A DNA stretch of 64,000 nucleotides from Pedobacter panaciterrae (GTDB lineage Bacteria; Bacteroidota; Bacteroidia; Sphingobacteriales; Sphingobacteriaceae): positions 1 through 64,000 of the forward strand of contig NZ_LGEL01000028.1 of assembly GCF_001636695.1 (NCBI RefSeq), written 5' to 3'. A program made the position numbers and the translations under genes. Below the pieces are notes generated by a model, which was not told where the DNA came from, did no database searches, and saw only the letters and a list, made by a program, of their open reading frames with translations. Of this stretch, positions 17,102 to 25,516 are shown piece by piece (position 1 is the stretch's first letter; each line of letters opens with the position of its first letter).

Positions 17102-18481
17102 ATGAAAAGAACCTTTTTTCTATACTTATTACTTTGCCTGTGCTGTGGCGCCTATGCCCAGAACGGCGGAGTAACTTTTACATCAACTGACGCTGCATTG
17201 CAAACTGCATTTCGCAGGGCAAAAGAAATGGCTTTAAACTATAAGGGAAAACCGACTGATCCGGTTGGCCCATGGTATGAATCGGCATTGCCGCCAAGAT
17301 CGGCGTTTTGCATGCGTGATGTATCACATCAGAGCATTGGCGGAGAGATTTTGGGATTAGATAAAGAGAACAAAAATATGCTGAGGCAATTTGTGAACAA
17401 TATATCTGAATCTAAAGACTGGTGTTCCTATTGGGAAATTAACCATCTTGGTAAACCTGCAGCTGAGGATTATCGCAATGATAAAGAGTTCTGGTATAAC
17501 CTGAATGCGAACTTTGATGTGCTGACTGCCAACTGGAAACTGTATTTATGGACGGGTGATGAAGAATACATTAAAGGAGCAGCATTTGAAAATTTTCATG
17601 AAAAATCTGTTACCTCATTTATCGATCGCTGGGTGTTGCAAGCGGATTCATTGCTGAGCAGACCAACCCATCCGAATGCGCCGGCGCCTTTTAATGATGA
17701 GGATTCCTTTCATCGCTGTCGTGGTTTACCTTCTTATTCTGAAGGTGTACCTAACATTAAAATGGGAGTAGATCTGGTAGGGGCAATATACAGGGGGCTG
17801 ATGTCGTACGCTTCGATACTTGATGTAAAGGGTGAGGGCAAGAAAGTAAAGTTGTACAGGGAAAAAGCTGCGGCGTATCAGAAAAGTATTGATGACTTGT
17901 GGTGGAACGAGTCTGCGTCACTTTATAATACTTATTATTCAACCGATCATAAATTTGGTATGGAAGAGGGAGAAACCTTTTTGCTTTGGTTTGATGCATT
18001 AAAAGAAGGCGGCAGAAAGGAAAAAACGATCCAACATTTATTGTCGAGAGATTGGAATGTAGAAAATCTGTCGTATTTTCCATTGATCATGTATCAGAAT
18101 GGCCAGGCTGAAAAGGCTTACAACTATATGCTTCACTTAACTAATCCTGAAACGAAAAGAATGGAATATCCTGAGGTGTCGTATGGGGTGGTTAAAGGTT
18201 TTGTAGAAGGATTAATGGGGTTAGAAGCTGATGCGCGTTCTACTACAATAACTACCCTTTACCGTGGGAAAGGTGATGTGACTTCGGAGTTGAAGGATGT
18301 TCCGGTATTAAAAACACTGATCACGGTAAAGCATGAAGGGAACAAAAAATCAGTGCTGACTAATAATGGAAAAAAGAAAATACTTTGGCTGCCTAAGTTT
18401 TTAAACAACAAAGGAGAAGTAGTTGTTAAAACAGCAGTTTGGGTTAAAACAGGAGGAAGTGTAGCGGTAAGCAGCGGTTAG
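17102..18481 (+). CDS. Exported six-hairpin glycosidase-like protein
   Basis: The 459-residue protein has a signal peptide (about residues 1-20, ending AYAQ). The body looks like an (alpha/alpha)6 six-hairpin glycosidase: WYESALPPRSAFCMRDVSHQ near the start, then repeated aromatic helices such as FWYNLNANFDVLTANWKLYL, and a late EGLMGLEADARS. Acidic residues in CMRDVSHQ and FNDEDSFHRC are candidates for the active site, but I cannot assign them. It starts 30 bp after the sigma gene and may share its transcript. A role in processing a glycan brought in by the nearby SusC/SusD pair is plausible. The GH family is not certain. Confidence 0.65.
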   Translation: MKRTFFLYLLLCLCCGAYAQNGGVTFTSTDAALQTAFRRAKEMALNYKGKPTDPVGPWYESALPPRSAFCMRDVSHQSIGGEILGLDKENKNMLRQFVNNISESKDWCSYWEINHLGKPAAEDYRNDKEFWYNLNANFDVLTANWKLYLWTGDEEYIKGAAFENFHEKSVTSFIDRWVLQADSLLSRPTHPNAPAPFNDEDSFHRCRGLPSYSEGVPNIKMGVDLVGAIYRGLMSYASILDVKGEGKKVKLYREKAAAYQKSIDDLWWNESASLYNTYYSTDHKFGMEEGETFLLWFDALKEGGRKEKTIQHLLSRDWNVENLSYFPLIMYQNGQAEKAYNYMLHLTNPETKRMEYPEVSYGVVKGFVEGLMGLEADARSTTITTLYRGKGDVTSELKDVPVLKTLITVKHEGNKKSVLTNNGKKKILWLPKFLNNKGEVVVKTAVWVKTGGSVAVSSG

Positions 18482-18846
18482 TCTTCAGGCTCCAGTGGTT
18501 CCCACAGCTCAATTTTATTGCCTTCAGGATCATAAACCCAGGCGAATTTGCCATAGCTTTCGTTCTGGATTTTCTCGTCGATTTTGACGCCTTCTTTTTT
18601 AAGGTTGGCTACTAGTTCCTCGAGATTGTTTACACGGAAATTGAGCATGAACTGCTGTTGGTCGCTCCCAAAATAATCTGTGTTTTGAGCAAAAGGAGAG
18701 AATACCGTAGGGCCTGCTTCCTGATCCCAGATGTATCCGGTTTTCATAGAATTGATGCCGAAATGTTTTTCATACCAATCTGCAAGTGCTTCATGGTCTT
18801 TAGCGCGGAAGAAAATACCGCCGATGCCTGATATACGTGATGCCAT
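18478..18846 (-). CDS. VOC/glyoxalase-fold protein
   Basis: The 122-residue protein is a two-beta-alpha-beta-beta-beta-module VOC protein: RISGIGGIFFRAKDHEALAD WYEKHFGI at the N-terminus and FAWVYDPEGNKIELWEP at the C-terminus, the latter with the usual metal-ligand Glu. It could be a glyoxalase, a dioxygenase-like protein or a resistance protein; the substrate is not visible. It is on the opposite strand to the glycosidase-like gene and their 3' ends overlap by 4 bases. It interrupts the usual sigma-FecR adjacency. Confidence 0.8.
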   Translation of the reverse strand: MASRISGIGGIFFRAKDHEALADWYEKHFGINSMKTGYIWDQEAGPTVFSPFAQNTDYFGSDQQQFMLNFRVNNLEELVANLKKEGVKIDEKIQNESYGKFAWVYDPEGNKIELWEPLEPED

Positions 18847-18982
18847 GTTGTTTGTAGTTTTCTATATAAATATAGAAATTCATATTGAGATGACGGCAAC
18901 CATAAATATTTTCAATACAACTAGGGGATAGGCCTGCTTTTTTACTCTAAGGGTTAAAGGCAGTACTTACACCTTAGGCAAA

Positions 18983-20290
18983 ATGGACAAGCAACAATTT
19001 TTAGCACTTATAGATAAATACCTTGAAGGACGCGCTTCGATGGAAGAAGAGCAGATGCTGCTCAACTACTATGGTAGCTTTCAGCATTCCAGAGCCTGGG
19101 ATGAAAAGGTATTGGGTGTAAAAGAAGAAATAGAAAGAAGAATGCTTGGCCGTATACAAGACCATGTTAGAAAAACAAGGGTTAAAGAACCGGTTAGGTT
19201 ATGGCCTCGCATTGCTGCGGCAGCAGCTATTCTTTTGGTAGCAGGTGCTGGTCTTTTCTTCTATACAACCTATTACGTGCCCCGTCACCCCGAACTTTCC
19301 CGTCATCTCGACGATAGGAGAGATCTCTTGAACGATATTAAACCCGGAAAAAACGGTGCAACACTTACTCTGGCCAATGGCGAGAAGATTGTATTATCAG
19401 ATGCTAATAACGGAGAACTTGCAAAAGAATCCGACGTAACCATTACAAAAAATGCTGATGGAGAACTAGTATATGTCATTTCGAGTGGGCGTAGCAACGA
19501 GAACTCTCTTCCAGCAGCCGAGATGATGAACACACTTACAACAGCCAGAGGAGAAACTTACCAGGTGCGTTTGCCTGATGGAACATCTGTTTGGTTAAAT
19601 GCTGCTTCAACTCTAAAATACCCTGCATCTTTTGTTGCTCATAAGAATCGCAGGGTAGAGTTAAGTGGCGAGGGATATTTCGAAGTAGCAAAAGATAAAG
19701 CCCACCCTTTCATAGTAGCTACAGATAAACAGGAAGTAGAGGTATTGGGCACGCATTTCAATATCAACAGCTATGCCGATGAACCGAATACCAAAACCAC
19801 TTTACTTGAAGGATCTGTACGTATCTCTGCAGAACCCAGTTCTTCGGATCATGCAACAACTCCCCGTCATCTCGAGTCTTCCCGTCATCTCGACGATAGG
19901 AGAGACCTCTTGAATAGTAAAAACAAGGAATCTCTCCCTGCGGCTCGAGATGACGGTAAAGGCCGAGATGCTGTAACCCTTAAACCCAACCAGCAAGCCA
20001 TTCTTGCAAACAACACCAACATAACCGTTAAACAAGTCGATCCTGAAACGGCCATTGCCTGGAAACTTGGTCGCTTTACCTATAAAAACACCCCCCTTGA
20101 TGTTGTTATACGGCAAATATCGCGCTGGTACGATATTGACGTAAACTATACCAACGATGCTTTAAAAAATGAACTGTTTAGTGGTTCTGTATCCCGATAT
20201 GATAAGGTTTCACGAATACTAAATACCATAGAATTTACGGGTGTAGTGAAATTTAAACTGAAGGGAAGGAGCCTAACCATTACCAATTAA
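18983..20290 (+). CDS. FecR-family anti-sigma factor with two palindromic-element insertions
   Basis: This 435-residue inner-membrane regulator has a cytoplasmic N-terminus (about 1-70) that would hold the sigma factor and one membrane segment at about 74-98. A periplasmic FecR domain follows (about 118-285, with YQVRLPDGTSVWLNAAS and VEVLGTHFNI), then a C-terminal DUF4974-like domain (about 332-435) that would contact the STN domain of SusC. It is longer than the usual FecR. The extra residues are two copies of SRHLDDRRDLLN (106-117 and 300-311) encoded by the dispersed palindromic element. Both are in the same frame and both lie in inter-domain linkers. The frame is intact, so the protein is probably functional. 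Confidence 0.93.
   Translation: MDKQQFLALIDKYLEGRASMEEEQMLLNYYGSFQHSRAWDEKVLGVKEEIERRMLGRIQDHVRKTRVKEPVRLWPRIAAAAAILLVAGAGLFFYTTYYVPRHPELSRHLDDRRDLLNDIKPGKNGATLTLANGEKIVLSDANNGELAKESDVTITKNADGELVYVISSGRSNENSLPAAEMMNTLTTARGETYQVRLPDGTSVWLNAASTLKYPASFVAHKNRRVELSGEGYFEVAKDKAHPFIVATDKQEVEVLGTHFNINSYADEPNTKTTLLEGSVRISAEPSSSDHATTPRHLESSRHLDDRRDLLNSKNKESLPAARDDGKGRDAVTLKPNQQAILANNTNITVKQVDPETAIAWKLGRFTYKNTPLDVVIRQISRWYDIDVNYTNDALKNELFSGSVSRYDKVSRILNTIEFTGVVKFKLKGRSLTITN
19301..19331. repeat. Palindromic element half-copy inside fecR
   Basis: A 31-bp left arm (CGTCATCTCGACGATAGG to CTCTTGA) lies inside the FecR gene, preceded by a related CGTCACCCCGAAC word. No right arm follows. It is read as RHLDDRRDLL, residues 107-116, just after the membrane segment. 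Confidence 0.92.
19865..19955. repeat. Palindromic element copy inside fecR, both arms
   Basis: A short arm start (CGTCATCTCGAG, 19865-19876) precedes a full left arm at 19883-19913 and a diverged right arm at 19924-19955 (CAAGGAATCTCTCCC to CTCGAGATGACG). The whole element is translated without a stop, again as RHLDDRRDLL in its left arm, between the FecR core and the C-terminal domain. Confidence 0.92.
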
Positions 20291-20465
20291 ACAACACAAT
20301 CATCTCCTATTGTTACAACCAAACCAACTAATTAATTACTAAACCAAACGGCGAAGCCAGGCTGAGGACAACAACTCAAAATGACTAAACGAAAAACTGA
20401 AAAGAGATGAAAAAAGAATTACAAAGGGAGTAGAAGTGCCTAGAAATCGTTTGCCAAATAAAAAA

Positions 20466-20495
20466 GGCGTAAAAGTATCTCACCACCTTTACGCC
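20466..20495 (+). promoter_or_regulatory. Inverted repeat in the SusC leader
   Basis: GGCGTAAA (20466-20473) and TTTACGCC (20488-20495) form a perfect 8-bp stem with a 14-base loop in the 273-bp gap between the FecR and SusC genes. It has no T-tract, so it is more likely a leader structure or binding site than a simple terminator. Confidence 0.45.
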
Positions 20496-20563
20496 AATAT
20501 TTGGGCTAACCAAAAACAAATCGTTACAAGAGTTTTACTGTATTAACCCAAAGAAATAAAGGT

Positions 20564-23500
20564 ATGAAAAAATATACTTTTAACAGTGGTATGCTACGCC
20601 TGTGGCTGCCGCAAAAAATACTATTGATTATGAAACTAGTCATAGTTTTACTCACTACCTGCCTGATGCAGGTAAGTGCCGCCAGCTTTGCCCAGAAACT
20701 TACCTACAGTAAAAAAGGGACCAGCCTTGAAGAGATCTTTGCTGCAATAGAACAGCAAACAGGCTATAATGTATTCTACTCGGCTGGGCAAATTAATTCA
20801 GCAAAAAAGATGGATGTGAATTTCCAGAATACAGACTTGAAAGAAGTATTGGATAAGTTGGCCCGCGAGCGGAACCTTGCCTATACCATAGATGATAAGA
20901 ATATCAGTGTAAAACTGAAAGATCCCACCTTTCTGGAACGCCTGGCTGATCGCTGGGCTGCTATTGATGTGCATGGCAGAATTGTGGATGCTGAGGGGAA
21001 GCCGTTGCCGGGGGCAACGGTTAAGGTGAAAGCTACAGGTAGGGTAGTGAGTACGGACGCAAATGGAAAGTTTTATTTGGAGAAAGTTGAAGAGGGAGCT
21101 TTGCTGGTGGTGAGTTTTATTGGGTATGCGAGTAAGGAAGTTGTTGCGAGGAGGGATATGGAGGATGTGGTGTTGGAAACTGCAACTGCTGTGCTCGAGG
21201 AACAGGTGATTAAGGGATACTACAACACTACAAAAGAATTGAATACTGGAAGCGTAGGGACATTAAAGGCTGCTGATATTGCTAAGCAACCTGTTAGTGA
21301 CCCATTAATGGCACTGTCTGGGCGTATTCCTGGCTTGTATATTTCGCAACTAAGCGGGGTGCCAGGCGCATCATTAAAAGTTAACATTCGTGGATTGAAC
21401 AGCATTTCAAATGGTACTGATCCCCTGTATATTGTCGATGGTATACCTTTTAATTCCACATCCTTATCTCAAACAATTAATGCGGCTGGTTTTAAGGCTT
21501 TAAGTCCATTCACAAGTATAAGGCCTGATGATATAGAAAGTGTGGATGTACTTAAAGACGCGGATGCAACGGCAATATATGGTTCCCGTGGTGCAAACGG
21601 GGTAATCCTAATCACCACCAAACGGGCAAAACCGGGAAAAACAAAAGTTGATGTAAACCTTTATAGTGGGGCAGGTAAAGTGACGAAAAAGCTTGCGTTT
21701 ATGAATTCTGAACAATATCTGGAAATGAGAAGAGAGGCGTATCAGAATGACAATACTACTCCTGAATCCTATGCGCACGATTTAAATGGAGACTGGGCAA
21801 CAAACAGGTATACGGATTGGCAGAAAATACTAATTGGTAATATGTCGCATGTAACCAACGTCAAATTAAATATTTCAGGGGGAAACGCACAAACACAATT
21901 TTTAATTGGATTTGGTTATCGTAAAGAAAGTACAGTGTTTCCGGGAGATTTCAATAATCAAATAGGTTCAGGAAACCTTAATCTAAATCATGAATCTGAA
22001 GATCATAAATTTCATTTAGACTTCAGTAGCAATTACTCTAATAATAATAATAAACTTCCCCAAATTGATTATACAAGCTTAATTTATCCCCCCCCTACTG
22101 CTCCTGCCATATATGATACCAAAGGCCAAATGAATTGGGAGAATGGCACATTCTACAATCCATTGGCATCTATATTACAAAAATCTAGCAATCTAACGGA
22201 AAGTATAATCAATAACTTGATTATAACTTACAACATTGTTCAAAGGCTACAATTCAAGGCAAACCTAGGGTATAATTCTATTAGATTTAACGAAACCAAT
22301 TTAGTACCTCTTACCTCCATTAATCCGGCAGATATATATGACGCATCATTTCAGCGAAGTAGTGTTAATGGTAATAATCGTTCCAAATCTTGGATAATAG
22401 AACCGCAAATCAATTATAATAAACAATTTGGCAATCACCATTTAGAAGGCTTAATTGCCACAACGATTCAGCAAAACAATCAACAAGGTAGCTTGGTAAG
22501 CGCTAGCGGCTTTTCGACTGATGCATTGTTGGAAAATCCAGGTGCAGCAACAGTTGTAAGTAGTATAGCCAGCTTCTCGGAATATAAATACAATGCTATA
22601 TTCGCTCGTATTGGTTATAATTATGATGAAAAATATGTAATTAATCTTACCGGAAGACGTGATGGTAGCAGTAGATTCGGTCCAGGAAAACAATTTGGAA
22701 ATTTTGGTTCTATAGGAGCTGCTTGGATATTTACAAAAGAGAACTGGCTTCAAGAAAGTCTACCTTTTTTGAGCTTAGGAAAAATAAGAGGAAGTATCGG
22801 AAAAACCGGGAATGATCAAATTTCAGATTATAGTTATCTCAGTACCTATAACTCTAACGCTATAATTGGTTACATGGGAGTATCTGTTTTACGTCCTTCA
22901 AAGTTGACTAATCCAAATTATAGATGGGAAACTATAAATAAAATAGAGGCAGCACTAGAGCTTGGATTCTTAAAGAATAAAATCTTATTTAATGCCAGTC
23001 TATATAGAAACAGAACGAGTAATCAACTTGTAGGTTATTCTTTACCTGATTTAACGGGTTTTAATACTGTTATTGCAAACCTACCTGCTGTGATTCAGAA
23101 TAGTGGAGTTGAAATAGATATGACATCAAGAAATATTTCTGAGCGAAATTTTCTCTGGACAACGACTGCAAATTTAACTATTCCAAAAAATAGGTTGATT
23201 TCGTATCCTAATATAGCGGGGTCGAGCTATTCAACGAGCTATTCAATAGGTCAACCTCTTACCACAAAGTTTGTTTACAGGTATGATGGAGTAGATCAAA
23301 ATACTGGATTATATAAAGTTAGAGACTTGGACAAGGATGGCAGAATTGATGCTATCAAAGATCGATATTTTGTTCCTGTTGGGTTAAGATTTTTCGGAGG
23401 ATTAGGAAACACTATCAGCTATAAAGGGATTAGTCTAGACTTTTTTTTCCAATTTGCAAAACAAACTGGTGTTAGTATCCTCGGTTATGGAATACCAGGT

Positions 23501-23866
23501 AGACCTCTTGTAAATCAACCAATCAAATATTTGGCCCGATGGACGCCGGTAAATACTACAGCTAAATACCAAAAATATTCTACTTCAGGTGATGCTTATA
23601 CAGCCTGGGGTTATTATGCAGGTAGCGATGCGAGAATTTCCGATGCTTCTTACATAAGATTAAAAAACGTCCAATTGTCATGGCAATTTCCAGAGAGATT
23701 AACGGAGCATTTGAAATTAAATAATTTAAGGATCTATGTTCAAGGACAAAATCTACTAACTATCACTAAATATGATGGAATGGACCCAGAAAACCAATCT
23801 GGAAATGATTTTCCCGCACTTCCACCATTGAAATTCTTTACAGCAGGCATCCAACTTAGTTTATAA
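20564..23866 (+). CDS. SusC/RagA-type TonB-dependent receptor with STN signalling domain
   Basis: The 1100-residue outer-membrane protein begins with a long signal segment (to about residue 44). The STN domain follows (about 50-112, LTYSKKGTSLEEIFAAIEQQ), then a carboxypeptidase-like CarboxypepD_reg domain (about 134-205) and the plug (about 220-355, with NIRGLNSISNGTDPLYIVDG and ATAIYGSRGANGVILITTK). The barrel runs to the end. It imports a bulky ligand with TonB energy, with SusD as lid. The STN domain signals through FecR to the ECF sigma factor. Codon use changes at about base 21225: the DNA before it is G-rich, the plug and barrel part is clearly more AT-rich, which suggests a recombined receptor. 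The ligand is unknown. Confidence 0.94.
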   Translation: MKKYTFNSGMLRLWLPQKILLIMKLVIVLLTTCLMQVSAASFAQKLTYSKKGTSLEEIFAAIEQQTGYNVFYSAGQINSAKKMDVNFQNTDLKEVLDKLARERNLAYTIDDKNISVKLKDPTFLERLADRWAAIDVHGRIVDAEGKPLPGATVKVKATGRVVSTDANGKFYLEKVEEGALLVVSFIGYASKEVVARRDMEDVVLETATAVLEEQVIKGYYNTTKELNTGSVGTLKAADIAKQPVSDPLMALSGRIPGLYISQLSGVPGASLKVNIRGLNSISNGTDPLYIVDGIPFNSTSLSQTINAAGFKALSPFTSIRPDDIESVDVLKDADATAIYGSRGANGVILITTKRAKPGKTKVDVNLYSGAGKVTKKLAFMNSEQYLEMRREAYQNDNTTPESYAHDLNGDWATNRYTDWQKILIGNMSHVTNVKLNISGGNAQTQFLIGFGYRKESTVFPGDFNNQIGSGNLNLNHESEDHKFHLDFSSNYSNNNNKLPQIDYTSLIYPPPTAPAIYDTKGQMNWENGTFYNPLASILQKSSNLTESIINNLIITYNIVQRLQFKANLGYNSIRFNETNLVPLTSINPADIYDASFQRSSVNGNNRSKSWIIEPQINYNKQFGNHHLEGLIATTIQQNNQQGSLVSASGFSTDALLENPGAATVVSSIASFSEYKYNAIFARIGYNYDEKYVINLTGRRDGSSRFGPGKQFGNFGSIGAAWIFTKENWLQESLPFLSLGKIRGSIGKTGNDQISDYSYLSTYNSNAIIGYMGVSVLRPSKLTNPNYRWETINKIEAALELGFLKNKILFNASLYRNRTSNQLVGYSLPDLTGFNTVIANLPAVIQNSGVEIDMTSRNISERNFLWTTTANLTIPKNRLISYPNIAGSSYSTSYSIGQPLTTKFVYRYDGVDQNTGLYKVRDLDKDGRIDAIKDRYFVPVGLRFFGGLGNTISYKGISLDFFFQFAKQTGVSILGYGIPGRPLVNQPIKYLARWTPVNTTAKYQKYSTSGDAYTAWGYYAGSDARISDASYIRLKNVQLSWQFPERLTEHLKLNNLRIYVQGQNLLTITKYDGMDPENQSGNDFPALPPLKFFTAGIQLSL

Positions 23867-24026
23867 AAAATTAATAATATATGAAAAATTCAAGCATATA
23901 TTTATGTTTTTCATTACATGAGGGTGTCCTTTTTTTTAAAAATAAAGCTATATAAAAATGAAACAAAAATCCATATATAAAAAAATATCTGCCGTTGTTT
24001 TGTCTTCTGACATACAACCTTATCCC

Positions 24027-25484
24027 ATGAAAAAAATTACACGCCATATCATGGCTATCATGGCTATCATACTTCTTTCCCAATTATCTAATTGCAAGAA
24101 ACTGATTGAAGTTAATCCTCCAAAAACGCTACTTGTGGAAGGAAATGTTTTTCAAAACAATGAAACTGCAAACTCAGCAATGTTAGCTGTCTATTCATCG
24201 ATGAGTAGTAGTGCAAATTCCTCCCCATATCATCTGGCATTTTATTCAGGAATTTCAGGTGACGAACTTGTAAACAATTGGATTTTCGCAGCCGATATGT
24301 ACATTAATGAGATTAATCCAACTAGTAACAATACATCGAATCTTTTCTGGAAGCAAGCATATTTTAATATTTACTTATCAAATTCTGTATATGAAGGATG
24401 TAATAAATCAATAGCACTCTCCCCTGATGTAAAGAAACAATTGATAGGAGAGGCGTTATTTATTAGGGCGTACTGGTATTTTTATTTGATTAATTTATAT
24501 GGTGATGTACCTTTGCTAACTACTACAGACTATGCGAAAAATTCTATCGCATATCGAACTAGTAAATCAAAAGTTTACGAGCAAATAATTTCAGACCTCA
24601 AAACGGCACGACTTAATTTAAACGAAAACTATGTTGGGTCTGATGGCATCAAAACAATTACTAATCGCGTTAGACCCAATAAATCAAGTGCATCTGCTCT
24701 ACTTGCAAGAGTATATTTATATACGAGAGACTATGCCAGTGCTGAAAGTATGTCCACTAGTATAATCAATAATAGTGGTCTCTATGGGTTAGTTCCATTA
24801 GATGCAGTATTTCTAGCAAATAGTAAAGAAACCATATGGCAACTAATGTCAATAAATGCACTTTTCGTAACCCCGGAGGGCAGAAACTTCATTCCAATAT
24901 CAAATTCCATTACAGAAAATAAACCAACGATTAGCTCAGAATTATTAAGTGCCTTTGAAAATGGTGATCTTAGGAAAGCTCAATGGATAAATAAAATTAA
25001 TGTAACTACTAATGGAATTATGTATGAATTTTACTATCCCTATAAGTATAAAGTACGTGCCGCAAGCATTACGACTGAATTTTCTTCAATATTTAGACTT
25101 GCAGAACAATATCTTATTAGAGCAGAAGCCAGGAATGAGCAGAATAATATTAATGGGGCTATAACTGACCTAAATGTAATAAGGACCCGTGCTCGTGCAA
25201 CCCCAACTGATGAAAACCCTAAGCCATTACCAGCACTAGAAATATCTTTAAGTAAAGAGCAAGTCAAAGAAGCTATTCTTAAAGAAAGGGAATCGGAACT
25301 ATTTACCGAACAAGGTCATCGATGGTTAGATATGAAACGCTTAGATATCATTGATGGAGTAATGATACCATTAACTCCTCTGAAGGGAAGTTCGATTTGG
25401 GATAGTAATCATCAACTGTGGCCAATACCACAAAATGAGCGATTAAATGACCCTAATCTTGCCCAAAACCCAGGATACAATTAA
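24027..25484 (+). CDS. SusD/RagB-type surface lipoprotein
   Basis: An upstream in-frame ATG exists at 23958, but the ATG at 24027 gives a proper lipoprotein signal (MKKITRHIMAIMAIILL, lipobox LSNC, Cys23), so I use it; the product has 485 residues. It has the SusD fold: a TPR-rich N-terminal half (EALFIRAYWYFYLINLYGDV is the classic motif) and a C-terminal RagB/SusD domain with EQYLIRAEARNEQNNINGA and ERESELFTEQGHRWLDMKR. It sits on the SusC receptor as the ligand-capturing lid. It follows SusC by about 160 bp and shares its AT-rich composition. Confidence 0.94.
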   Translation: MKKITRHIMAIMAIILLSQLSNCKKLIEVNPPKTLLVEGNVFQNNETANSAMLAVYSSMSSSANSSPYHLAFYSGISGDELVNNWIFAADMYINEINPTSNNTSNLFWKQAYFNIYLSNSVYEGCNKSIALSPDVKKQLIGEALFIRAYWYFYLINLYGDVPLLTTTDYAKNSIAYRTSKSKVYEQIISDLKTARLNLNENYVGSDGIKTITNRVRPNKSSASALLARVYLYTRDYASAESMSTSIINNSGLYGLVPLDAVFLANSKETIWQLMSINALFVTPEGRNFIPISNSITENKPTISSELLSAFENGDLRKAQWINKINVTTNGIMYEFYYPYKYKVRAASITTEFSSIFRLAEQYLIRAEARNEQNNINGAITDLNVIRTRARATPTDENPKPLPALEISLSKEQVKEAILKERESELFTEQGHRWLDMKRLDIIDGVMIPLTPLKGSSIWDSNHQLWPIPQNERLNDPNLAQNPGYN

Positions 25485-25516
25485 ATTAAAAGACTTATGC
25501 AAATAATTTAGCATAT

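Noticed and set aside
23871-24026. Longer SusD start at 23958
   Set aside because: The extra residues are Lys-rich and precede a complete lipoprotein signal that begins at the ATG at 24027.
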